DNA from: Myceligenerans crystallogenes
GTDB taxonomy: Bacteria; Actinomycetota; Actinomycetes; Actinomycetales; Cellulomonadaceae
Assembly (NCBI RefSeq): GCF_039529775.1
Contig: NZ_BAAANL010000002.1
Span: 310,001 to 374,000, forward strand
Reading direction: 5' to 3'
Length of the DNA stretch: 64,000 bases
In this document: positions 37,266 through 45,795 of the stretch, piece by piece
Layout: each line of letters begins with the position of its first letter
Numbering within the stretch: the stretch's first letter is position 1
Notes under the pieces: model-generated
What the model was told of the DNA's origin: nothing
Databases searched by the model: none
What the model saw: only the letters and a program-made list of their open reading frames with translations
Position numbers and translations under genes: made by a program

Positions 37266-38492
37266 ATGCGCGTGGTGCTGTCGACCTACGGGTCGCGAGG
37301 AGATGTCGAGCCGATCGTCGCGCTCGGGCTGGCGCTGGCCGGGCGGGGCGCCCGGGTGCACGTGTGCGCGCCGCCCGACCTGGGGTGGCTGGCCGAGGAG
37401 GCCGGGCTGGAGTTCAGCGGTGCCGGGCGGCACGTCCAGGAGATGGCGACCGTGGCGATGACCGGCAAGGTGAAGGTGTCGCTCCCGGAGATCACGGCGG
37501 AGCTGGCCGCCGCGTTCCACGAGGCCGTGCGCGCCGCGGCCGCACCGGCGGGAGGTGCGGCCGCCGTCGCCGTCGTCTCCGCCGGGGTGATCGGCGCCCA
37601 GGCCGGTGCCCGATCCGCGGCCGACCTGCTCGGGGTGCCCTACTTCGGCACGACGTTCTCCACCAACGCCATCCCGACGGCGGAGCTCCCGCCGATGCGC
37701 TGGCCCGGCCAGCCCGCACCGGACGACGCCGGCAACGAGGCGCTGTGGAAGCTCAACGCCGAGCACCTCGGCACGCTCTTCGGCCCTCCGGTCGACGCGC
37801 AGCGGGCCGCGGCCGGCCTGCCCCCGGCCGGGAACGTCCGCGACCACGTCCTCGGGGAGCGCACCTTCCTCGCCTCGGACCCGGTGCTCGGCCCGTGCAC
37901 TCCCCTACCGGGGTACGACGTCGCCCAGACGGGCGCGTGGATCCGGCCCGACAAGCGGCCCCTGCCCGGCGACGTCGAGGCCTTCCTCGCGGACGGCCCG
38001 CCCCCGGTCTACGCCGGGTTCGGCAGCATGCCCCTGCGCGACGCCGCGGCGACCGGCCGCGCGGTCATCGAGGCCGTGCGCGGCGCCGGGCGGCGCCTCG
38101 TCCTGGGCAGCGGCTGGGCCGGGCTGTCCGGGGAGCTCACCGGAGCCGACGACGCCGTCCTCACCATCGGCGAGGTCAACCAGCAGGCCCTGTTCCCCCG
38201 CGTGGCCGCCGTCGTGCATCACGGTGGCGCCGGGACGACCACCACGGCCGCCCGGGCGGGAGCGCCGCAGGTGATCGTGCCGCAGGTCGCCGACCAGCCG
38301 TACTGGGCGAGCCGGGTCGCGGAGCTCGGCGCCGGCGTCGCGCACGACGGGCCGCTGCCGACGACGGAATCCCTGTCGGCGGCCCTGGAGGTCGCGCTCG
38401 CGTCCCGGACCCGCGACCGCGCCGCCGCCCTCGTCCCGGCGATACGCGCGGACGGCGCTGCAGTGGCCGCGGACCTGGTCCTCGGCGCCTGA
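37266..38492 (+). CDS. GT1-family glycosyltransferase, probable rifampin glycosyltransferase
   Basis: A 408-residue GT-B fold enzyme of the macrolide/glycopeptide glycosyltransferase group. It starts MRVVLSTYGSRGDVEPIVAL and ends with the nucleotide-sugar motif FPRVAAVVHHGGAGTTTTAA followed by VPQVADQPYWASRV. The N-terminal half is the acceptor domain. AAGGGGGAACC precedes the ATG. The RAE-like palindrome upstream points to inactivation of rifamycins by sugar transfer, as known for Rgt enzymes of environmental actinomycetes; other hydrophobic acceptors are possible. No biosynthetic cluster is around it, which fits a stand-alone resistance gene. Confidence 0.85.
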   Translation: MRVVLSTYGSRGDVEPIVALGLALAGRGARVHVCAPPDLGWLAEEAGLEFSGAGRHVQEMATVAMTGKVKVSLPEITAELAAAFHEAVRAAAAPAGGAAAVAVVSAGVIGAQAGARSAADLLGVPYFGTTFSTNAIPTAELPPMRWPGQPAPDDAGNEALWKLNAEHLGTLFGPPVDAQRAAAGLPPAGNVRDHVLGERTFLASDPVLGPCTPLPGYDVAQTGAWIRPDKRPLPGDVEAFLADGPPPVYAGFGSMPLRDAAATGRAVIEAVRGAGRRLVLGSGWAGLSGELTGADDAVLTIGEVNQQALFPRVAAVVHHGGAGTTTTAARAGAPQVIVPQVADQPYWASRVAELGAGVAHDGPLPTTESLSAALEVALASRTRDRAAALVPAIRADGAAVAADLVLGA

Positions 38493-38560
38493 GCACGGGG
38501 TCGCCGTCCGCGGGCCCGAGGCCGGCGATGAGTCCCGCCGGGCGGCGTCGTCCACCCTGC

Positions 38561-39085
38561 ATGGACACTCACAACATCTCGAACCTCTACGACCTGCCGC
38601 CCCTCGAGTGGGACGCGGCCCGGACGCAGCTGCGGGACGCGACCGCGCAGGGCGGCGGCGGGCCCGACCGCTGGACGTGGTGGGTCACCACCGTGAACGC
38701 GGACGGCAGCCCGCACACCAACCCCGTCGGCGCGCTCTGGCACGACGACGCCGTCTGGTTCGTCACCGGGCCGCACACCCGGCGCGGCCACAACCTCGAC
38801 CGCGACACCCGGGTGACGGCCGCGTTCTCCGCACCCGAGCTCGACCTGGTCGTGGAGGGCCGGGCCGAGCGGGTCACCGATCCGGCCCAGGTCGCCGCGC
38901 TGGTGAAGGTCTACAACGACCAGGGCTGGCCCTGCACCACGGACGAGTCCGGGATCGGGCTCGACGCGCCGTTCATGGCGGCGTCGGCGGGCAAGGCGCC
39001 GTGGTTCCTGTACCGGGTGGCCGCGACGTCGGCGCATGCGGTGTCGACCGTGGAGCCGGGCGGCGCCACGCGGTGGACGTTCTGA
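38561..39085 (+). CDS. Pyridoxamine 5'-phosphate oxidase-fold (FMN/F420-binding split barrel) protein
   Basis: A 174-residue split-barrel protein. WTWWVTTVNADGSPHTNPVG and ALWHDDAVWFVTGPHTRRGH are the standard PPOX-like strand pattern, followed by NLDRDTRVTAAF and a C-terminal YRVAATSAHAVS. Members reduce small molecules or bind FMN, F420 or haem; which applies here is not visible. It follows the glycosyltransferase by about 70 bases and may be transcribed with it, but no clear ribosome-binding site is seen. Confidence 0.82.
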   Translation: MDTHNISNLYDLPPLEWDAARTQLRDATAQGGGGPDRWTWWVTTVNADGSPHTNPVGALWHDDAVWFVTGPHTRRGHNLDRDTRVTAAFSAPELDLVVEGRAERVTDPAQVAALVKVYNDQGWPCTTDESGIGLDAPFMAASAGKAPWFLYRVAATSAHAVSTVEPGGATRWTF

Positions 39086-39111
39086 GCGGGCGGCGCGTGA
39101 CCGTGACCGGC

Positions 39112-39762
39112 ATGACGACCACCCGCGCGGACGGCCTCGTGGCCGCGGAGCGCCGGGCTCTCGCGGCGGATCTGCGCGGGCTCACCGGCGAGCAGTGGGA
39201 CCGGCCGTCGCTGTGCGGCGGGTGGACGGTGGCCGACGTCGTCGCGCACCTCGGATCGGCGATGACGATCGGCACGTCCGGCTGGATCCGCAGCATCGTG
39301 GGCGCGGGCTTCCGGCCCGGCGTGCACAACCAGCGGCAGATCGAGCGGTTCCGGCGGGCGACGCCGGGCGAGACGCTGGACCGGTTCGCGCGGCTCGGGG
39401 CGGCCGGCGGCGAGCCGGTGCGGATGCCCACCAAGGATCCCGTGCCGTGGCTGGGTGAGCTGATCGTGCACGGCGAGGACATCCGGCGCCCGCTCGGGAT
39501 CGAACGCTCGTACCCCGGCGAGGCGCTCGGCGCGGTGGCCCGGTTCTATGCCTCGCACGACTACGCCGTCAACAGCCGGTCCCAGGTCAAAGGGCTGCAC
39601 CTGGTCTCGGCCGACGTGCCGTTCGAGGCGAACGCCGGCTCGGACGCCCTGGTCGAGGGGCCGATCCTCGCGCTGATCATGACCATGGCCGGCCGCCCGT
39701 CCCACCTCGGCGACCTCACGGGCGGCGGCGTTCCCGAGCTCCGCCGGCGCCTGCGGGCGTAG
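39112..39762 (+). CDS. Maleylpyruvate isomerase/TIGR03083-family (DinB-like) protein
   Basis: A 216-residue protein of the mycothiol-dependent maleylpyruvate isomerase N-terminal (DinB-like four-helix) type. Diagnostic pieces are LRGLTGEQWDRPSLCGGWTV, then ADVVAHLG and the metal-binding WLGELIVHGEDIRRPLGI. Such proteins use mycothiol, the actinobacterial thiol, in conjugation or isomerisation reactions; the substrate is unknown. The ATG at 39112 is used, although two in-frame GTGs lie just upstream. Confidence 0.82.
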   Translation: MTTTRADGLVAAERRALAADLRGLTGEQWDRPSLCGGWTVADVVAHLGSAMTIGTSGWIRSIVGAGFRPGVHNQRQIERFRRATPGETLDRFARLGAAGGEPVRMPTKDPVPWLGELIVHGEDIRRPLGIERSYPGEALGAVARFYASHDYAVNSRSQVKGLHLVSADVPFEANAGSDALVEGPILALIMTMAGRPSHLGDLTGGGVPELRRRLRA

Positions 39763-39790
39763 CTCGTCCGGCAGCCCCGGCGTCAGCCCC

Positions 39791-39796
39791 TACGAT
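39791..39796 (+). promoter_or_regulatory. -10 element TACGAT of a probable leaderless promoter
   Basis: It ends seven bases before the ATG at 39804; another ATG at 39795 overlaps the hexamer and is therefore unlikely to be used. Confidence 0.6.
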
Positions 39797-39803
39797 GTCG
39801 CGA

Positions 39804-40517
39804 ATGAGCACTTCACTCGACGAGTACAACGAGGCGACGCACGACGCCCTGCACCGCGCCTGGAGCGGCTGGGGAACCGTGGACGAGCACGTCATCGCCC
39901 ACCTGATCTCCCCCGAGTTCCTGGGCGGGCCCCGCTGGCCGTCCACGCGGCAGGCGCACGTCGTCGTGCGGCGGGACGGCGAGCTGCTGGTCGCGAGCGA
40001 CGGCCTGGCCGACCCCATGGAATGGGAGGACGGCGGCGACCCGCCCGTCACCAACGGCTTCGGCGTGGAGGTCTACGCGATGTCGGGCGACGAGTTCGAG
40101 GACACCTCCGTCGAGGCGATCCCGCGCACGTGGCTCGGCATGCTCCTGATGGGGGTGTCCTCGACGGTGGCGCAGAACGGGCCCACGTTCGCGCGGATGC
40201 TCCAGGCCGAGGGGACGATCACGGTCGCGTTCGGCGCGGACGCGCTGCCGGCGGCCGCCCACGAGCGCTACGTCGACGGCGACGGCCTCGCCGTGGTGCT
40301 GCTCGGCGCGACCGGCAAGGAGATCCCGGACACGGTGGACGGCCCGCTGTCCCCGATCCGGCTGGTCAACGCCAAGCTCCTGACCGCCGCCGAAGGGGCG
40401 TTCTGCGTCCAGGACGGCCGCGGCAGCCGCGAGTCCCGCGAGGAACTCGTCCGCCGCTTCCACGACCAGGGCGCCCCGCTGCACTCGAGCCTGACCCGCG
40501 ACTCGGTGGTGGGCTGA
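39804..40517 (+). CDS. Hypothetical protein, possibly Suppressor-of-fused-like
   Basis: A 237-residue soluble protein with no signal peptide or membrane helix. The N-terminal third (SPEFLGGPRWPSTRQAHVVV) and the middle (GFGVEVYAMSGDEFEDTSVE, then AIPRTWLGMLLMGVSSTVAQ) are distinctive, and EGTITVAFGADALPAAAHER suggests a compact alpha/beta domain. The FGVEVY pattern loosely recalls the SUFU-like superfamily found in bacterial toxin-immunity proteins, but I would not assign it. No related gene is next to it. Confidence 0.65.
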   Translation: MSTSLDEYNEATHDALHRAWSGWGTVDEHVIAHLISPEFLGGPRWPSTRQAHVVVRRDGELLVASDGLADPMEWEDGGDPPVTNGFGVEVYAMSGDEFEDTSVEAIPRTWLGMLLMGVSSTVAQNGPTFARMLQAEGTITVAFGADALPAAAHERYVDGDGLAVVLLGATGKEIPDTVDGPLSPIRLVNAKLLTAAEGAFCVQDGRGSRESREELVRRFHDQGAPLHSSLTRDSVVG

Positions 40518-40533
40518 GCCGGGGGCCGATGCG

Positions 40534-40561
40534 GTCGGCCCAATGTCGGCCGAGGTCGGCC
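40534..40561. repeat. Three direct GTCGGCC repeats
   Basis: GTCGGCC occurs at 40534-40540, 40545-40551 and 40555-40561 in the gap between two convergent genes. This 121-base gap has no other visible feature apart from general GC richness. Confidence 0.5.
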
Positions 40562-40638
40562 CGAAGTCGCAGGTTCGGCCGCCCGGGCGACCGACCGCAA
40601 GGACAGCGGGCCGACCGCCCGACGAGCGGCCGACGGCA

Positions 40639-41091
40639 TCAGCACGGCAGCCACACGATCGCGGCGCAGGCTCCCACGTACAGGGCCTGCTCCGCGAGGC
40701 GGCGGCCGAGGGGCGTGACGGGCGTGCCGGCGAAGTCGAGGCCGCGGCGGGCGGCCGAGATGTTGGCCGGGGTCATCGCGAGGGTGAGCAGGCCGAGGCA
40801 GATCGCGGCGGCGGGCGCCGTCGCCGGGACCAGCAGGCCGATGGCGCCCGCCACCTCGAGGATCCCCGTGCCCGCGACCAGCAGGTCCGGGCGCGGCAGG
40901 CCGGGCGGGACCATCCGCACGAGGTCGCGCCGGACACGCGGGATCAGGCGGCCCGACGACGCCAGCAGGTAGACCGCGGCGACGCCGGCGCGCAGGGCGT
41001 CGTGCCAGGTGTCGAAGCCTGGCACGGCGAGGCCTACCAGGCGCGTGACGACGGTGATCCCGATCAGGAGGACGGGTAGCGGGACGGGCAT
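40639..41091 (-). CDS. DoxX-family membrane protein
   Basis: A 150-residue protein with four membrane helices and a DoxX-like layout: LVGLAVPGFDTWHDALRAGV at the first turn, PDLLVAGTGILEVAGAIGLL in the third helix and LAMTPANISAARRGLDF in the loop before the last helix. DoxX proteins take part in redox and thiol-stress responses in some actinobacteria. The ATG at 41091 has GGAG six bases upstream and is preferred over a GTG at 41139. It is divergent from a TetR gene, which probably controls it. Confidence 0.85.
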   Translation of the reverse strand: MPVPLPVLLIGITVVTRLVGLAVPGFDTWHDALRAGVAAVYLLASSGRLIPRVRRDLVRMVPPGLPRPDLLVAGTGILEVAGAIGLLVPATAPAAAICLGLLTLAMTPANISAARRGLDFAGTPVTPLGRRLAEQALYVGACAAIVWLPC

Positions 41092-41148
41092 GATGGCTCC
41101 GATCTTGACGCCGACAAGTTCGAGGGCCCACTCCACCACCCGGCTGGT

Positions 41149-41167
41149 ATCTTGTCAATGTAAAGAT
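41149..41167. promoter_or_regulatory. Putative TetR operator between doxX-like and tetR genes
   Basis: ATCTT (41149-41153) and AAGAT (41163-41167) are inverted around nine bases in an AT-rich patch in the divergent promoter region. Confidence 0.5.
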
Positions 41168-41199
41168 CATCGCCCGTCGTCGAGGGGAACCACAGCGGG

Positions 41200-41814
41200 A
41201 TGAGCTATCACCACGGAGACCTGCGCCGGGAGATGGTCGCGGCCGCCGCGGCGGCGATCGCCGAGCAGGGACCGGCCGGGCTGAGCCTGCGCGAGCTGGC
41301 CCGGCGCGCGGGGGTGAGTCATGCCGCCCCGGCGCATCACTTCGGCAACAAGACCGGGGTGCTCACCGCCGTCGCGACGGAGGGGTACACGTTGCTCGCG
41401 GCAGCCCTCGACAAGGCGGCACCCGACGGGGCGGCGCACGGCCGGCAGGCGGACGACGCCCTGCTCGCCGCGGGCCTCGCCTACGTCGGTTTCGCGGTCG
41501 GCCACCCCGGCCATTTCGCCGTCATGTTCGACCGCTTGCTGCTGCACGACGACGCCGGGCTGCGGGCCGCCGAGGAGAAGTCGGCCGCTGCCCTCGCCCG
41601 GGTCGCCTCGGACCCCGAGGCCGGCCGCGCCGCCTGGTCCGTGGCCCACGGTTTCGCGAGCCTCTGGCTCTCCGGCGCGATCTCGGGTCCCGACGCCGTC
41701 GCCGCGGCCGAACCCGTCCTGCGCCGGGCCGCCATCACGGGCGGGCCCGGCGCAGCCGGGGTCAGCCAGCCCGGCGGTACGCCCGGAACGCCGTCGCTGC
41801 CGGCGCCGACATGA
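41200..41814 (+). CDS. TetR/AcrR-family regulator (WHG-domain type)
   Basis: A 204-residue repressor starting MSYHHGDLRREMVAAAAAAI; the HTH is LSLRELARRAGVSHAAPAHH followed by FGNKTGVLTAVA. The C-terminal domain, with VGHPGHFAVMFDRLL and AWSVAHGFASLWLSGAI, matches the WHG ligand domain. It is divergent from the DoxX-like gene, the usual arrangement for a local repressor. GAGGGGAACCACAG precedes the ATG. The inducer is unknown. Confidence 0.88.
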   Translation: MSYHHGDLRREMVAAAAAAIAEQGPAGLSLRELARRAGVSHAAPAHHFGNKTGVLTAVATEGYTLLAAALDKAAPDGAAHGRQADDALLAAGLAYVGFAVGHPGHFAVMFDRLLLHDDAGLRAAEEKSAAALARVASDPEAGRAAWSVAHGFASLWLSGAISGPDAVAAAEPVLRRAAITGGPGAAGVSQPGGTPGTPSLPAPT

Positions 41815-41853
41815 CCACGGCCGCGGCCGCGAGCGGCCCCAGCCGGCTCCAGA

Positions 41854-42396
41854 TCAGCTCGCGGTGGCCGAGGGTCGCCGGGGTGACGCGGGCTCTCGTG
41901 CATCAGGCGCGAACAGCATCCTGGCCAGCAGGAGCATGAATCCCGCGGATGCCGCGGGGGTCGCGAAGACCGCGTACGTCGACGGGGCCGCGACCGCTCC
42001 GGTCGTGATGATGGCCCAGCCCGCCCCGTAGCCAAGCGCGCGGCCGCGGGGCATCGGGTGGTTCACCGCGGTCTCGCGCCGGAGGGACGTCATGACGATC
42101 CAGCCGACGGCGAGGCCGATCAGCAGCGGCGAGAGGTAGGCGAGCGCCCCGCCGGACAGGACGACCGGGAGGCCGTCCCCGTCGCCGGCTCCGGCCGCAC
42201 TCGTCCGGCCGGCCGCGAGCAGCAGACCGATGACCGGCAGGGTCACGGCCAGGACGATCACCGCCGCGGCACCGACCACTCCCGCGACGTAACCCCGGGT
42301 CGGCGGGACATGGTTGCGGCGGGCGGCCACGGCGGCCGGTTCGGGTCCGGGATCCGCCGGGCGCCCGGTCGCGGCCGCACCGTCGTCGCCGGACAT
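41854..42396 (-). CDS. Hypothetical four-helix membrane protein, possibly 5'-truncated
   Basis: A 180-residue protein with four hydrophobic helices (VAGVVGAAAVIVLAVTLPVI; LSPLLIGLAVGWIVMTSL; YGAGWAIITTGAVAAPSTYA; a last one before the stop). I do not recognise the family. The same frame stays open upstream of the ATG and reads GRAVGELGDLRDVIGEELSG, which looks like the end of a permease-prefix or HAAS-type domain, so the gene may have lost its 5' part next to the ABC gene, or it may start further upstream at a codon I cannot identify. Confidence 0.6.
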   Translation of the reverse strand: MSGDDGAAATGRPADPGPEPAAVAARRNHVPPTRGYVAGVVGAAAVIVLAVTLPVIGLLLAAGRTSAAGAGDGDGLPVVLSGGALAYLSPLLIGLAVGWIVMTSLRRETAVNHPMPRGRALGYGAGWAIITTGAVAAPSTYAVFATPAASAGFMLLLARMLFAPDAREPASPRRPSATAS

Positions 42397-42484
42397 CGTG
42401 CCGCCGGAGAGTTCCTCCCCGATGACGTCGCGCAGATCCCCCAGTTCCCCGACGGCGCGGCCCGCCGCCTCCCCCGCGGCCGCC

Positions 42485-44380
42485 TCAGTTCGCGGCCGCG
42501 AACTGCGTCCGGTACAGCTCGGCGTAGAGGCCGCCCGCGGCCAGGAGCTCCGGGTGGGTGCCCTGTTCGGCGACCCGACCGTCGTCGAGCACCACCACGA
42601 GGTCGGCGTCGCGGATCGTGGACAGGCGGTGGGCGATGACCAGAGAGGTGCGGCCCGCGAGCGCCTCGTCCAGGGCGGCCTGGACGGCCGCCTCGGAGGC
42701 GGAGTCGAGGTGGGCGGTGGCCTCGTCGAGGAGGACGACGTCGGGCGCCTTGAGCAGGAGGCGGGCGATGGCGAGGCGCTGCCGTTCGCCGCCGGAGAGG
42801 CGGTAGCCGCGGTCGCCGACGACGGTCGCGGTGCCCTGCGGCAGGCCGGCCACGAGGTCCCAGATCCGGGCGCGGCGCAGCGCGGTCTCGAGGTCGGCGT
42901 CGGTGGCGTCCGGGCGGGCGTAGCGGAGGTTGGCGGCGACGGTGTCGTGGAAGAGGTGGGCCTCCTGGGAGACGACGCCGACCGTGTGGCGCAGCGATTC
43001 CTGGGTGACGCCGCGCAGGTCCTGCCCGGCGATCCGGACGCTGCCCGACGTCGGGTCGTACATGCGGGTGACGAGGTGCCCGATGGTGGTCTTGCCGGCG
43101 CCGGAGCGGCCCACCAGCGCGATCATCGATCCGGCGGGGGCGGTGAAGCTGACGTCGCGCAGGGTGTCCTGCGCCTGTTCCTGGGCGGGCAGCGTGACGG
43201 ACTCCAGGCCGGCGAGCCCGGCCTCGCCGGCGGAGGGGTAGCGGAACGACACGGCGTCGAGCGTGAGGCCCGCGCCCTGGCTCGCGACGGCGTCGCGCAG
43301 GTCGGTGGCGTCCGGGGCGTCGGTGACGGTGGGTTCGAGGTCGAGGATCTCCAGCACCCGCTCGAAGCTGACCAGGGCGGTCATGATGTCGACCTGGACG
43401 TTCGCCATGGCGGTGAGGGGTCCGTAGAGCCGGTTGAGGTAGGCCGCCAGGGCCACGACGACGCCGACGGTGAGCGTGCCGGAGATGGCCTGCAGCCCGC
43501 CGGTCCCGTAGACGACGGCGATCGCGAGGGACGCCATGGTGGTCAGCCCGACCCGGAACCAGGTGCCCAGCAGCGCGCGGCGCACGCCGAGGTCCCGGAG
43601 CCCGCCGACCTGGGCCGCGTAGCTCGCCGACTCGCGGGCCGGGTCGCCGAAGATCTTGGTGAGGTGCGCCCCGGCGACGTTGAAGCGCTCGTTCATGAGC
43701 TGGCCGGCGTCGGCGTTGAGCTCGTAGGTGCGGCGGGTGAGGTCGGCCAGGCGCTTGCCGAACCAGCGCGCGGGGATCACGAACAGCGGCGTCACGATCA
43801 GGGCGAGCAGCGTGATCTGCCACGACATGACGAACATCGCCGCGAGCGTGAACGCGACGGTGAGCGCGTTGGACAGCACCGTCTGCAACGTCCCGGTGAA
43901 GGCCTGCTGGGCGCCGAGCACGTCGCCGTTGAGCCGTTGCACGAGCGCGCCGGTGCGGGTGCGGGCGAAGAAGGCGAGCGGCATGCGCTGCACGTGGTCG
44001 AAGACCGCGGTGCGCAGGTCGACGATGAGCCCCTCCCCGATGCGGGACGAGACCCAGCGCTGGGCGACCGCGATCGCCGCGCCGGCGACGGCGAGCCCGG
44101 CGGCGGCTCCCGCGAGCGCCACGACCAGGCCGCGGTCCCCGGCGGCGATGCCGTCGTCGATGAGGTTCCGGAACAGCAGCGGTACCGCGGTTCCGGCCGC
44201 GGCCTCCAGGACGAGCAGCGCCGCGAACAGCACGAGCCGCCCGCGGTACGGGCGGGCGAACGCGAGGATGCGGCGCACCGTGTCGCGCGCGAGCCGGCGC
44301 CGGGCGACGTCCCTGTCCTGCATGAAGGAGCGCATCGACTTGCCCTGCCCCATGCCGCGGGTCGTGTTGTTCATGGTCAC
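42485..44380 (-). CDS. ABC transporter, fused permease/ATP-binding exporter
   Basis: A 631-residue half-transporter (six membrane helices then an ATPase). Walker A is GRSGAGKTTIGHL, the Q-loop lies in VVSQEAHLFHDTV, the ABC signature is LSGGERQRLAIARLLLKAPD, Walker B is VVLLDEATAHLD and the H-loop is IAHRLSTIRDAD. It would act as a homodimer, or as a heterodimer with a subunit encoded elsewhere, exporting lipid, peptide or drug. The start is taken as GTG at 44380, seven bases after a TAGCGT -10; ATG at 44374 is the alternative. Confidence 0.9.
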   Translation of the reverse strand: MTMNNTTRGMGQGKSMRSFMQDRDVARRRLARDTVRRILAFARPYRGRLVLFAALLVLEAAAGTAVPLLFRNLIDDGIAAGDRGLVVALAGAAAGLAVAGAAIAVAQRWVSSRIGEGLIVDLRTAVFDHVQRMPLAFFARTRTGALVQRLNGDVLGAQQAFTGTLQTVLSNALTVAFTLAAMFVMSWQITLLALIVTPLFVIPARWFGKRLADLTRRTYELNADAGQLMNERFNVAGAHLTKIFGDPARESASYAAQVGGLRDLGVRRALLGTWFRVGLTTMASLAIAVVYGTGGLQAISGTLTVGVVVALAAYLNRLYGPLTAMANVQVDIMTALVSFERVLEILDLEPTVTDAPDATDLRDAVASQGAGLTLDAVSFRYPSAGEAGLAGLESVTLPAQEQAQDTLRDVSFTAPAGSMIALVGRSGAGKTTIGHLVTRMYDPTSGSVRIAGQDLRGVTQESLRHTVGVVSQEAHLFHDTVAANLRYARPDATDADLETALRRARIWDLVAGLPQGTATVVGDRGYRLSGGERQRLAIARLLLKAPDVVLLDEATAHLDSASEAAVQAALDEALAGRTSLVIAHRLSTIRDADLVVVLDDGRVAEQGTHPELLAAGGLYAELYRTQFAAAN

Positions 44381-44387
44381 GCCCGCC

Positions 44388-44393
44388 ACGCTA
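44388..44393 (-). promoter_or_regulatory. -10 element TAGCGT for the ABC exporter
   Basis: It ends seven bases before the GTG at 44380 on the minus strand and decides that start. Confidence 0.5.
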
Positions 44394-44591
44394 GCCCGGG
44401 TCACTGACACCCCATCGCCAGGGCGGTCGAATCGGAGGAAACTTTGATTCAGCCGCAACCTTTCGCGCTCCCCGTCCGTCATGAACAGTGGACGCGGCGG
44501 CAGCCTCCCCCTGTCTCGCCGCCGCGTCCGCCAATCCCCCCACGACACGCGCGGCGCCGCGCGTCCTGCGCCCGGTGTCAGACACCCGCAA

Positions 44592-44597
44592 TAGCCT
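44592..44597 (+). promoter_or_regulatory. -10 element TAGCCT of a probable leaderless promoter
   Basis: It ends seven bases before the ATG at 44605. The 224-base divergent gap between the ABC and YcaQ-like genes otherwise shows only an AT-richer patch around 44440-44465. Confidence 0.55.
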
Positions 44598-44604
44598 GTC
44601 GCCC

Positions 44605-45753
44605 ATGACCACCTCCGCCCTCCCGCCCGACGCCGTCCGGCGGCTGCGCCTGCGCGCACAGGGCCTGGCCCCTCGCCGGGACCTGACCCCGGCCGGCGTC
44701 GTCGGGCACATGATCGCCCTGCAGGGCCAGGACCTCCCGGCCGTGCTGCGGGCGATCGCGATCCGCAGCCGCCCCGGCACGACGGTCGACGACGTGCGCG
44801 CCGCGTTCGACGCCGGCGAGATCGTGCGCGGCTGGACCCAGCGCGGCACGCTCTTCGCCACCACCCCGCGCGACCTGGCGGCCCTGTGCTCCCTGACGGC
44901 GCAGCGCGTCAGCCACTCGATGCGCAGGATCCGCGAGACGGAGGGCCTGGACGACGCCGTGATCCGCGACGCCGCCGCCGTGGCCCGTGAGGCGCTGGCC
45001 GACGGCGGCGTCTCCCGCGCCACCCTGATGGACCTGTGGCGGCAGGCCGGCGTCCCGGTCGAGGGCCAGCGCGGCTACCACCTCATCGTCCAGCTCGCTC
45101 TGGAGGGGATGCTGCACTGGGGCCCGTTCGCGGGGACGCAGCAGCTCATGGTCGCCACCCCGGCGCCGTCGTCGTCCGGCGGGGGCAACCCGCCCGCCCC
45201 CGGCGCGCCGGAACAGGAGCTGCGCCGCATCGCGCGCGCCTACTTCGCCACCCGCGGCCCGGCCACGGCGGACGACCTCGCCTGGTGGCTCGGGCTGCCC
45301 AGGACGCCGGTGCGGAAGGTGGTCGCGGAACTCAGGTCCGGCGGGGCGGATTCCCCGCCCGACGCGCTCCGCACGATCACGGTCCGGGACGTCGCGGACG
45401 CCGGGACCGCGGAGCTGCTGGCCGACCCGGGCCTGCTCGATCCGGGGCCCGGGGACCCCGAGCCGTCGTCGTCGGCCACCGCCCCGGCGGTCGTCACGCT
45501 CGTGCCCGGCTTCGACGAGACCGTGCTCGGCTACCAGGACCGCGCGTTCGTGGCCTCGAAGGAGGCCATGAAGACGGTGGTCCCGTTCACGAACGGCGTC
45601 TTCCGCCCGGCGGTCCTCCTGGACGGCCGCCTCGTCGGCACCTGGCGCCGCGCCCCGAAGAAGGACGAGCCCCCGTTCGAGCTCATCCCCGGCATCCCCG
45701 CCCGCGACCAGGAGGCGATCGCCCGCGCGGTCGCCTCCTGGGACCTGGCCTGA
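44605..45753 (+). CDS. Winged-helix DNA-binding protein of the YcaQ/AlkX (HTH_42) family
   Basis: A 382-residue member of the family that includes DNA glycosylases acting on interstrand cross-links and bulky adducts (AlkX/YcaQ, AlkZ). The catalytic Q-x-Q motif is in MIALQGQDLPAVLRAIAIR. Also visible are ARAYFATRGPATADDLAWWL, a winged-helix segment, and the C-terminal LVPGFDETVLGYQDR. A DNA-repair function is expected from the family; the actinobacterial branch to which this belongs is not well studied. It is divergent from the ABC exporter. Confidence 0.85.
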   Translation: MTTSALPPDAVRRLRLRAQGLAPRRDLTPAGVVGHMIALQGQDLPAVLRAIAIRSRPGTTVDDVRAAFDAGEIVRGWTQRGTLFATTPRDLAALCSLTAQRVSHSMRRIRETEGLDDAVIRDAAAVAREALADGGVSRATLMDLWRQAGVPVEGQRGYHLIVQLALEGMLHWGPFAGTQQLMVATPAPSSSGGGNPPAPGAPEQELRRIARAYFATRGPATADDLAWWLGLPRTPVRKVVAELRSGGADSPPDALRTITVRDVADAGTAELLADPGLLDPGPGDPEPSSSATAPAVVTLVPGFDETVLGYQDRAFVASKEAMKTVVPFTNGVFRPAVLLDGRLVGTWRRAPKKDEPPFELIPGIPARDQEAIARAVASWDLA

Positions 45754-45795
45754 CCCCGGCCCCGGCCCGGCGCCGCAGCCCGGCACGTCCCCGCC

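Noticed and set aside
37133..38560. Extension of the PPOX-fold protein upstream through the glycosyltransferase
   Set aside because: The extra sequence is an out-of-frame reading of the glycosyltransferase gene.
40534..40561. GTCGGCC repeats as a CRISPR or origin element
   Set aside because: Units are 7 bp with 3-4 base gaps, only three copies, and no cas genes or DnaA boxes.
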